64,000 nucleotides of DNA, from contig JAGMVK010000021.1 in assembly GCA_020747065.1 (NCBI GenBank), positions 186,001 to 250,000 of the forward strand. Direction: 5' to 3'. How positions within the stretch are numbered: position 1 is the first letter of the stretch; each line of letters begins with the position of its first letter. The notes below the pieces were generated by a model. It ran no database searches, was not told the DNA's origin, and worked only from the letters and a program-made list of their open reading frames with translations. Position numbers and translations under genes: made by a program. Positions 34,696 through 44,032 of this stretch are shown here, in pieces. Source of the stretch: Cadophora sp. MPI-SDFR-AT-0126 (Eukaryota > Ascomycota > Leotiomycetes > Helotiales > Ploettnerulaceae).

Positions 34696-35208
34696 GAGCT
34701 TTCTTGGGAATGATCATTTAAAAAGCGATATCTACTAGCCTCGGTCGTCCTCTTTGACACTAGAGGTATGGTATAATAGCATGCCCATGAGCAGTAGCCG
34801 ACGAAGCATCTGAAGCACGATTATTTTTTGACATGAAGATGCCGATTTCTGAAATGAAGAGATGGAAGACATTCTTTCAAATGTTCGGACATGAGTGAAA
34901 CATGATGTCCAATCTTGCTTGATGAACACTTTTGCATGCCCAAACGTTGGTCGTCAGCCTCGCCTCGTAGCCTTGCATAAGGATGTGAGATTAAATTCCG
35001 ATCACAGGTAGCCTTAGCCTTCAACTCTATACTTAATATCCAGCACTCCGGTATCAGCAATTGGCAGAAAGTTGTTCTTGTGATATGATCCGACTTCCGC
35101 TGGTTCATTTTCAACTTTGATGGCACAATTGATGCTGGAACGAATGGAACTTCCATCGAGCTGAACGAGCTTGGATGCAATAGGATACACCAAAACCTGG
35201 GGGTCAAC
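34696..35208. other. Intergenic region
   Basis: These 513 bases between two plus-strand genes hold the 3' region of one and the promoter of the other. No further feature is seen. Confidence 0.5.
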
Positions 35209-36550
35209 ATGGAACCATTATGCCAAAGGGCTCTCTGGGGCAGCTTGAGAGCAAATGAAATGCTATCACGACAGTTGTTGGGAGGCTATAGGTGCCGAAG
35301 GAGTCTCAGCACAACCATCACTCTAAGAGCCGCGAAACCATCGAAAGGAAAGGGAAAGCCTCCAAAGCCCCAGAAGTCCTCACCCGCAACAATACCTAAG
35401 AAGCATAATGAGTACAAGTCTGTGAGCCCCCGTCGTTTTGAGCCTTCGCAATGGCTAACACAGCAAAAGGCCGCATACTCCCAGATCCGCCCCTTCACCA
35501 CCCCATTCTCCCATCTCGAATCTCAAGCCCAAGTTCCATGCAAATCCGAATCCATTCAAGAACCGAATCATTCCCATGTTTTTCGGTGGCATTGCTCTAG
35601 CATGTTTCTCAGGCGGAATGGCATATTTGTATATCATGTTCAGCCAGGAAGGAGATGGGCCGCGCAAGACAACACCTGATGAGCAGGAAGATGTCTCGAA
35701 AAGATACGACCAGATCGCGAGAACATTCGATAATACCGTCGACTCGACGGAATCAATGATGGGCATTGCTTCCTTGCGGAAGAAGTTAGTGTCGCAAGCC
35801 GTAGGTGACGTCCTTGAAGTGTCCATTGGGACAGGCCGCAACCTAGAGTTCTACTCGTTCGATTTCAAGGGATATCAAGGCGTGGGGAAGGTCGATGAGA
35901 AAGGGCATATCAAGAAAGGGAAGGTTAGGAGTTTAACGGCTGTTGATAAGAGTGGAGAGATGCTGGAGATTGCCCATGAGAAGTTTGGGAAGATGTTTCC
36001 TGGTATTTTGGGAGTAAGATGGGTCATAGCCGATGCGGCACAGAAAGGAGCGGTTCCTGGACCGCCTAGAAGTGCTAATGAGAGGAGTGGAAATCTGGAG
36101 AAGAAATATGATACTGTAGTACAGACTATGGGATTGTGTTCTGTTAGTGATCCGGTGGCGCTGTTGAGGAACTTGGGGGAGTGTGTGAAAGAGGAGGGGA
36201 GAATATTGCTCTTAGAGCATGGGAGAGGAAAGTGGGAATGGCTAAACAGATACTTGGATCGATCTGCAGAGGGGCATGCAAGGCTGTATGGATGTTGGTG
36301 GAACAGAGATATGAAGAGAATCGTGGAGGAGAGTGGACTGGAGGTTGTCAAGATCGAGACGCCGAAATGGTGGCATGGTGGCACTACATGGTGGATTGAA
36401 TTGAAGAAGCCAAAGGCTCAAGCACGATCCTTGGCCTTCCAAGCGGACGAGAAGACGAAAGGAGGTTTGCCAGTAGTGAATGCAAATATGAAGGAAGAGT
36501 CTCTACCGGTCGGCGAACCAAAGAAGGGCTGGTGGTGGAACTCCAAGTGA
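35209..36550 (+). CDS. OMS1: OMS1-like mitochondrial methyltransferase with a frame break
   Basis: The N-terminus (MLSRQLLGGYRCRRSLSTT, from an ATG at residue 18) looks like a mitochondrial presequence. A hydrophobic segment (MFFGGIALACFSGGMAYLYI) would anchor it in the inner membrane. The class I methyltransferase core starts KRYDQIARTFDNTV and has the SAM-binding motif LEVSIGTGRNLEF, AVDKSGEMLEIAHEKFG, and later ILLLEHGRGKWEW and WWHGGTTWW. This fits fungal OMS1 homologues. The frame changes between about 35515 and 35575. The upstream frame reads IRPFTTPFSHLE, then becomes unlikely. The frame one base on reads PKFHANPNPFKNRIIPM and continues to the end. Either there is a one-base insertion (sequencing or real), or an intron runs from GTGAGC at 35422 to CTCAAG at about 35529, which would also restore the frame. 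The stop is at 36550. Confidence 0.75.
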
Positions 36551-37728
36551 TGTAGAATAAATGTATTTGATCACAAAATCAGGTTGCTTTTCAAGTGCGT
36601 TAGTCATACCACATATTTTGTCTATTAGGAAGTCTTCACTATGTTGTCCGATGAGTCAGGCCATCTCACTACTAGATCTATACGAGACAACAGTGTCTCA
36701 ACCTATCACAGGCCTAGCAACAATCTCCTGTCAGTGGTTTCTTAGGCAGACTGAAGACAACGTGGAAACTGCTTCCACTTACATGATCGCTTCAAGACTT
36801 TAGGTCGTTAATGAGGTTGCAGCATTGCATGGCTTTGACCTATGATTACCTGTTGTTCGGAGATCAATTTTACCTAGTCTTTGAGGCAAGGAGAAGTTGA
36901 AAAGTGGTCGTAGACCAAAAGAGTGATACTATCTACAGCCTGAAGCCATCCCTACGAATATGGCTACGTTGGCAGCGGGTCAAGTGCTTTCGCTTTCTCT
37001 GTGCGATCTCTCTAAGGGCAGATGTTATTCGGCATTTCGAGAGTTTCGATTCCTTTAGCGCATTTCGAAGTCATCTTTCTGATCGGAAAGGCCACATACT
37101 TGTGTTTCCGCCTGGTCGGCAGACTTGTTGTTGACATATAGCTATGTAGGAAGCCTGAGAGATATTCAGAATATGGACAGCGGACAGTATCAGTGCCTGT
37201 TTGTCGCTGCTTTGTGATGAGAGTGTAATGATCTTGCAGGTCTTGCGAATATATGTGATGAGTGGCTTGAGATGTATCGAAAAGAGTAAGTTTTTGGCGA
37301 GAATAGAGCTTTAGTGCTGGTATACAAGCGAGGGCGACTGTGGTAAACAAAGCTCGCTTGAGCGGTCCACATTGAGGTTAGAGATACTTGAAAGCTAGGA
37401 GTTTGGAAAGATGGCGTTCAGTCGCATCTGCACCGAGGATTCCCGACGAGAAAGATTCCTGGACACGAGGAAGGAAAGTCCGCTAGCAAGAAGCCTCGGG
37501 TGGTGCCTTCGCTCAGAGTGACTATGTTCTTTCCATTAGATACTTTCAACGGGCGATGAGCCATACTAATCGGCCAATAGAGTTTGTCGCCTGAAGAGGT
37601 CATTTACAGAATATTTCTATGTATTTTACGATCTGTAGAGCCTGAATAGTACTTGAGCTAGGCAACTGATACACAGTACCAAGAACATATGTTTGGATTA
37701 CCCTCCAATAATTTATCATGACGACTTA
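36551..37728. other. Convergent intergenic region
   Basis: About 1.18 kb between two genes that end toward each other. Short open frames on both strands are unconvincing, and no motif is seen. Confidence 0.5.
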
Positions 37729-39054
37729 CTACAGTTTGCTCCCCTTTCTCAGCTCATCCTCTAATATTAATCCGGGTAGTCCACCTCGACTGCCATCCAT
37801 TGTGACACAATTCTCGACACACTGTGATGACCAACACCACTTCTCCTTGAACTCCTCAGGGCACTTTCCCTCGACACAATCCACGATCCGCTCGCCAATA
37901 ACAGGCAAGAATTTATACCCATGACCACTTCCTCCAGTCGCCAAGAATAGTCCTTCAAAGTCCGGATGATACGTGATGATAAAATCTCCATTGGGAGTGT
38001 CGGTGTACCAGCAGATCTTGCTTTTGGTAAATGGCCGTTCAGCGAGTGATGGAATCATTTCTCTCAAAGCTTTGCGACAGGCTCTTTCGCCTTCTTGGGG
38101 AACCCAGAGGTCTGGGTCGTCATGGGTAGTTTTGGGTAGCGAAACCGTGATATTCTCGGATGGTTCACTTGGAGAGGGGATCTCCTTCGGGTTCGAGAGT
38201 CCATAACCGTGCCGAGCTACTTTGAGAACCCGGTTTGAGGGAGGGATAATAAACATGCCTGTACTCATATTGAGTAACACAGGACACTTGGAAAGCTTTT
38301 CCTGCTCTTCCGCCGTGAGGTCCAGGTAACATAGTACTTGCCCAGTGGCCTGAGCGCGTCCCCGGAGATCAACAAGTTTTCCGGACCAAGCTCCTGTAGC
38401 TAGAATAACCAAATCCGCGCTCTCTACCTTCCCCGAAGCTAATCTGGCGCCCGTCACTTTCCTGCCATTTTTGACAAGAGACACCACCTCGCCCTGCTTG
38501 AAGCTCACTCTCCCAGTAGCTTCAACTTTCTTTCTCAGCCAGAGCATCCCCGCTTCAGCATCTGCCCAACCGCTTCTTCGATTGATGTATCCCCAGTCTC
38601 CACTTCCTCCCCCAGCTCCGACCGTCTCTTCTATCTCCGCTCTGAGCTTAAATTCTTGCACGGCACCTTCGTCACCAAGTTCTTTTGCTATCCTAGCAAC
38701 ATTATCCAAGCTGCCTCTAACATAGTCTTCTCCTTGTTCGCCCTTATTCGCCACTAATACCAAGCCGCATTCGGTATATCTTCCCTGTCCACCCAGGTCA
38801 TCTGGTCCTTGCTGACGCCAGATCTTTTGTGCGGCTTCCGCGAGAGCTGCGTATGCAGCATCGTGGTAATCAGCACGAATGATGCGAGAGGAGTCGATGG
38901 AAGAGCCGTCGGGGGAAGGGAAGGTCGAACGGTCAAGGAGAGTGATGCTTGTGTTCGCAAAAGAGGGACGAAGAGAGAGTGCGTATGCTGTCGACAGCCC
39001 AAACACACCATGTCCAAGGATAAGGATGGATTTGGGATGAGACGATGTAGTCAT
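37729..39054 (-). CDS. FAD-dependent amine/amino acid oxidase (sarcosine/fructosyl-amine oxidase type), peroxisomal
   Basis: A single-exon frame starts at the ATG at 39054 (MTTSSHPKSILILGHG, 441 residues). An upstream in-frame ATG at 39117 would add a 21-residue tail of poor quality. The dinucleotide-binding motif is GHGVFGLSTA at residues 14-23, and a DRS acidic strand end follows at about residue 40. RIIRADYHDAAYAALA and the later DLVILATGAWSG and FLATGGSGHGYKFLPVIGE are typical of the monomeric sarcosine / fructosyl-amine oxidase branch of the DAO family. The last three residues are Ser-Lys-Leu, a type 1 peroxisomal targeting signal, which suits a hydrogen-peroxide-producing oxidase. The substrate could be sarcosine, pipecolate, saccharopine or fructosyl amino acids and is not fixed by the sequence. 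Confidence 0.88.
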   Translation of the reverse strand: MTTSSHPKSILILGHGVFGLSTAYALSLRPSFANTSITLLDRSTFPSPDGSSIDSSRIIRADYHDAAYAALAEAAQKIWRQQGPDDLGGQGRYTECGLVLVANKGEQGEDYVRGSLDNVARIAKELGDEGAVQEFKLRAEIEETVGAGGGSGDWGYINRRSGWADAEAGMLWLRKKVEATGRVSFKQGEVVSLVKNGRKVTGARLASGKVESADLVILATGAWSGKLVDLRGRAQATGQVLCYLDLTAEEQEKLSKCPVLLNMSTGMFIIPPSNRVLKVARHGYGLSNPKEIPSPSEPSENITVSLPKTTHDDPDLWVPQEGERACRKALREMIPSLAERPFTKSKICWYTDTPNGDFIITYHPDFEGLFLATGGSGHGYKFLPVIGERIVDCVEGKCPEEFKEKWCWSSQCVENCVTMDGSRGGLPGLILEDELRKGSKL

Positions 39055-40402
39055 TTTAAAGAAATGTGCCAACTGGAAGTAGAGAGATATGGAAGACTGC
39101 TTGAGCCCACACTTCAAAGGGAAAAGGAGCGGTTTTATGGACAGAGAGGATAAGACAAAACCTGCAAAGAATATACAGAGAAATGGGAAGAAACTTGCGA
39201 ATATGACTCAATTGTAGATATACAACAAGAATGAGCTGATGTTGATGGTAAAATTCTTACCATGCATGGTTGATTGAAAGGTGGGGGTAGTGTTGATATT
39301 CCGTTTCTGAGATAGCGGGCTGTCAACGGTCGAAAAAGAAGGGCGTCCGCAACATCTTGGCGCTCGGATGTCAAAACTGCCCCTCGTTCCGAGCCGGCAA
39401 AGAGCCGAAGAACAACATTGGACCGAGTAGCTTTCAACGACGGTTGAATCTCAAGATAGGAGTTGACTTGTGGGTTGGCAGTGTGACCTTTCAGGTCAAC
39501 AAGATTGGAGAATCTTCTTTGGGTCAGCAGATCAGGTACTGTATCATTGTCCTTCTATTATTGGCATTGTACACAAGCCCAGGCAGCAAGCCTTTTGGGA
39601 TCCAGATTGAAGTTGGGTTCGTGATCTTTTGTTCAGGATACTAGCTTTACGTTGTTCGTCTAAATCAGGAGCAGCTTGTCATTATTTTCAGTCGGGCTAG
39701 ACATATTTGAACTCCCCGGCTCGTGGCTCACTACAATCTTTTTGTCACTTTGGCGAGTCGTTCAAGTGTCGAAGTCCAACCGCCCAAGCACTTGTCATAA
39801 CGGGCTTTCCCCATCTCCTAACCCAAAATGCGGTGAAATCCTCATTTCAGATGGGACGACGATTTCAATTAAGCGAGGCCTGGGATGGATATGATGTATC
39901 CCTGTCCTACCAACGCCAAGGCGATCTACCATTCCTACAGAGGCTGGTGCTGCGCTGTGCCTCCATAAGCTTACCACGAGCCTCTCTAGCCCCGACAGAA
40001 CTTGCTCCTGGAAAGGCTGGATCTTGCCAATCAAGATCTTCAAACCGTGTGCGATCTTCACATTTCCATACCAACGAGGAAGGTCACCTCCAAAGCTGGG
40101 GTCGTCTTGGCCATAACGTAATTTTACATCAAAAATCCCACTGTGCGAACATGTCGGGCAATTACATACTGACTGCTTCAATTAAGTATGACGTTCTTGC
40201 AGGATTACAATCTCCCGAAGTAATCTAGACGAATGGTATTTTTATATTTGCCGAGAGGCACAGGTCACAAAATCATTCAGGGATAGACAGATGGTTATCG
40301 AGATATAAGAGTCGCGAGTTGTCTCCAAGAGAGCTTGAAGGTGCAACTAATATCTTCATCTCTTCATTCAGTAACCATTCCAACGCATTTCCTTCGCCCA
40401 TC
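39055..40402. other. Divergent intergenic region
   Basis: About 1.35 kb. Open stretches at 39357-39644 and 39707-40228 overlap each other's opposite strands and have no family character. It should hold promoters of the oxidase and the glycosidase. Confidence 0.5.
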
Positions 40403-41528
40403 ATGTTTTTACAAAGGCGGTCTGTTTCCTTACTACTGGTAATTGGTGCCATGATCCTTTGCTTCATCGATTACACCTCTGCCATAAAGATCAGAGGTGG
40501 AGCCGACCCAACCGTAATGAAGGTTGGGGATACTTACTATTCCGCTGAGTCTGCTGGTGGAATCTATGTTCGTGCCGCATCATCGCTCGAAGGTCTCGGT
40601 GCTGCAGATGTAAGACGCGAAAAAGTCTGGTCTGATAATATTGGCGACGTTTGGGCTCCCGAAATTACAACGGATCTTGGCAGGACCTTCATACACTTCT
40701 CAGCTGGGAAAGATGCCGCTCATCGTATGTATGTAATCAGCGCCGACTCGCCTTTGGGCACATATTCGGCTGCAGAGAAGCTAGCTTTGCCAGACGACCA
40801 GGTATGCACGTCCTCTACGTACTCTAATATCAGAGAACGTCCCCAATAGCACCTAAACCCAATGCTAAAGCGCTCTGTAGTGGGCGATTGATGGTACCTT
40901 CTTCGTGTTTGAAGGTTTGGGTTGGTTTGTCTGGTCGGGCTGGGCAAGCGAAAGCCAGAACTCTGAGCAGAATCTGTACATCTGCCGAATGGACAGCCCC
41001 TCAAAACCTATAGGCCAAAGGTACATCATCTCGCAGCCTCGGGAGGGATGGGAGACAGGCGACAGTCCAGCTATCAACGAAGGACCCGAGGCCATTGTCG
41101 ATCCAAACGGGCAATTGCACATCGTATACTCGGCCAACGGGAGCTGGAACAACAAGTACTGCCTGGCAGATCTCCGTCTTCGAAAAGGAGGCAACCCCAC
41201 GTACGTTTGGGATTGGTACAAGTCCAATGGCTGTCTATTTGGATCTCACCAGGACAGGATGATGAAAGGCTGGGACGCGACGCTTTACATCGATGGACCA
41301 GGACATCACACTTTCGCTCTTACCGACGGCGACGTCAACAAGAGCCCCGGGGGCACTAATACAATTCCTTTTGTGTTCCATGGTGTGGAGAAGGGTACTG
41401 AGTATAATTGGGGAAATCGCGCCTGGTTTACTGGCAGTTTTGTCTGGTGGAGCAAGACGACATATAGTCGGAAGAACGTACCAGGAGACAACAACAATGA
41501 GGGCTACAGCTTCAAATTCTTTGAGTGA
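40403..41528 (+). CDS. Secreted glycoside hydrolase family 43 enzyme
   Basis: Two exons (40403-40801, 40881-41528) give 348 residues. A signal peptide (hydrophobic SVSLLLVIGAMILCFI, likely cut after TSA near residue 27) precedes the five-bladed propeller. The propeller starts IRGGADPTVMKVGDTYY, whose Asp is the expected general base. VWAPEITTDLG carries the usual W-A-P-E block, and the general acid is probably the Glu in GPEAIVDPNG. The splice Q|WAIDGTFF keeps the frame (79-base intron). GH43 enzymes remove arabinose or xylose from plant cell wall polysaccharides, so the protein likely acts outside the cell on plant material. No carbohydrate-binding module is present. The upstream in-frame codons before 40403 lack an ATG. 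Confidence 0.9.
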
Positions 41529-42889
41529 TTGCCGAGTGGATATTCGAGAGAGCTCACCACTCACAATTGTATATTACCTATAGAAATAGACTGATTGATC
41601 TCACTAACTTCTTGTTCTTGGATATCTTCGATGATAGCACTTGTCGTCCACCAGGATGTTGCGCACGTCTTTTGCCTACGCGATATTTACGTGAAATGCA
41701 CTGAATATCTTAAGTCTGTCAACTCATACTATCCTTTGTATTGCTGTTACAAAATCTTTGTCCTACTTCTAGCAAACTCGAATTGACCTTGACGAGAGAA
41801 ATCAACATGGGCTCGCTTGTAAGTAGATCACCGAATCTTGACGCATCCACCTCCTCTTGTTGTCAGCCAAGAGCCGCTGCAGCTGTTCAGTAGGCTACAA
41901 GGTACCCTTAATACATAGCCGAGCTCAGGTCGATTGATCGATGAAGGCAGTTACACCCGATCTCGCCAATCAGATTTCCAGGTGCCCCATCAGACTAGTG
42001 CAACATGGAGTTGTGTAACTGGAAATAAATGCCTCCTCTTGTACAACAAGACTATGTTTGAAGAAAGTCGGTAAATCGTTCGGTACGACTTGAACCTATG
42101 ATCTGACATTTTCTTAATACATCAGTAATGGGTGGTGTTGCTTCGCATTTCATCCATCCCCATAGGAACTTCTCATGTTCAGTCCATCCGTAGGCCCCTT
42201 AAGCAAGCTCCATGATTCATACAAACCTTCCATACTATGTATTAGTCAGAGTAACTGATCATGGAGAATTGATGCATAAAAGTAGACTTACTCAGGGGAT
42301 CTCAATTGTGTAATAGAAGTCGTCTCTGATATTATGCCTCGAGGGTAAATCGTGAGAAGACGATGTGAAGTTGTACTGCCAAGGATACTGACACTTGAGG
42401 GTCTGCAAGCCGATCCAAAGTGGAACAATTGCGCACCTGTTAGGTCAAGGAATTGAAGAATAGGTGTTGCTTCAATTGATTGTAAAGGTCAGAAAGTTCA
42501 AGAACTTGTGTGACCTTGTAGAGGATTTGATTATGTCAAAAAGGTCAGACGTCTCTAGGATGGCAATTTGATCGAGTTACACTCATGTAGAACTACTATG
42601 ATTAGAGCTCTCGATGACGGTCTTGCAACTGGACAATTCAAGAGATGTTCCTCCGCGTGTCACAATGACGCGAAAGCCCCCAGGAGCGCGGCGGTGAAAT
42701 GGAATAGGATTAAGTACGAGAGGTAAGTGCTTCTTAGGGACGAAATGATAAGTATAAAGCAGGCCCAAAAGCACCATAGGACTTTAATCTTGTATCATCA
42801 GCCAAAAAATAAGTACACCATAACTCATCATTTCTCAAATCTCAGTAACAAATTCCAATAAGACTCAAGCATCACAGCAAGTTCTCACA
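41529..42889. other. Intergenic region, no gene seen
   Basis: About 1.36 kb, AT-rich in the middle. A short frame on the minus strand at 42777-42583 (64 codons, hydrophobic start) is not supported by other signals. It contains the promoter of the next gene, with a TATA-like element. Confidence 0.5.
42753..42759 (+). promoter_or_regulatory. Possible TATA box of the cysteine-rich secreted protein gene
   Basis: The sequence TATAAAG lies 137 bases before the ATG at 42890. Distance and sequence are reasonable for an inducible fungal gene. Confidence 0.4.
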
Positions 42890-43350
42890 ATGAAGTTCAT
42901 CACTGCCATCGAAGTTGTCGCTCTTCTCACCACCGGTGCCCTTGCCATGCCCAACGACTTTGAGGCTCGTGACTCAGTCCTCGAAGCACATGTGGACTGT
43001 AGCAGAATCCGTAAGTGACCAGCCAGCCATCTCCCCTTCCGATTTCTGAGGGGCTTGGTCCGCTTACTGAATTTCTGTAATACAGTGCCAGCTTGCAATG
43101 GTGGCCACATTAAGGGCCAAACGAACTGTCGCTGCAAGGGTCAGAAGGAGACCTGTGACCTCTGGATTTGCCCGGATGGAGCTCCCAATATTGTAAGTCC
43201 TTCCATTCTTTGTTATGAGTCGTATTGCTTTGATTCAATTTCGCATTTGAATTCATTTTCAGCAGAGAGATGAGACTATTTGCTAAGGCACTTTCTTCAA
43301 TGTTTTAGATGGTATGTGGTCAAGCCGGAACTGGATATATCTGGATCTAG
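42890..43350 (+). CDS. Small cysteine-rich secreted protein (candidate effector)
   Basis: Exons 42890-43010 and 43086-43192 are clear. The third is chosen as 43309-43350, giving 89 residues. The signal peptide MKFITAIEVVALLTTGALA is followed by MPNDFEARDSVLEAHVDC. The mature part has cysteines in DCSR, PACNGG, TNCRCKG, ETCDLWICPDG and, in exon 3, MVCGQAGTGYIWI. The last block has Tyr where a cysteine would give an even number (eight), suggesting a lost disulfide partner. Exon 3 is preferred because GCTAAG sits 20 bases before its acceptor as a branch site and because the block resembles C-termini of fungal small secreted proteins. An acceptor at 43262 would instead give QRDETIC and a stop at 43286. 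The function is unknown. It could be an effector or antimicrobial protein. Confidence 0.65.
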
Positions 43351-44032
43351 GCTTTCTTGGAGTCTTCAGAAGAGGAAAAGGTGCGTGGCTGGAGAATCAG
43401 CATGCCCACAAACGGGAAGACTATCGAGTCTGTTTTCGTTTTCTGAGCCAATCATTAATCATTGAAATTGTTCAAACCTTATGCTAGATAGCATCGCTCG
43501 TTACCAATGAATGCCAACATTGCCTGGGGCCGGGCGTGGCTTTATCAAAACCTCAATATCTTGTTCATTCCCCTTTAGGATGTAATATGATAAGGGCTGT
43601 ATTTATCCTCCAATCTCGAGGACTTTCGTAGGCATACGTACATTTCGTAGATCACGGCGGTCATCCGCTCTTTCAGTGACTCCTCCCTGCTCATGTCACC
43701 ACAAAACTTCGCACCTGTTGAGGATTTCCTTTCGTCTTGAATGAAGAAGCGACAAGTGGTAGGTAGTTTGCTAACACCTTGAGTTATTAAAAAGTACCGT
43801 TCTACGTGTCACACAGTGTGGAGCGCAAGCTTGTTGTTTTGAGCTCGCTTCACATTCAATGGTCCCATTTTTCGAACGACCAATAGGCAACGACCTGGTG
43901 CTTCTCGCGACAGCCTTCAACTTGAGAGCTTCTGACTTATGCGCCATTACCAACCATCCAGAATCCACGACCATTCCTCAGCCTCTACTCGAATGGAATT
44001 TTATCGACTCAATTCTCAGCGACTATGTAACG
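43351..44032. other. Intergenic region
   Basis: About 680 bases. The reading frame of the next gene is open upstream to 43859, but the first 58 codons look non-coding. No other feature is seen. Confidence 0.45.

Noticed and set aside
42040..42120. tRNA-like string (TTGAACCTATGATCTGAC) on the plus strand
   Set aside because: The T-arm stem does not pair and no acceptor or anticodon stem can be formed.
43263..43286. Alternative last exon of the cysteine-rich secreted protein (QRDETIC and stop)
   Set aside because: Kept only as a second choice, since the downstream acceptor has a better branch site and a C-terminal block typical of such proteins.
43859..44032. 58-codon N-terminal extension of the SR140 frame
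   Set aside because: Residues look like translated leader. The family-like start is MSSDKKILEF at 44033.
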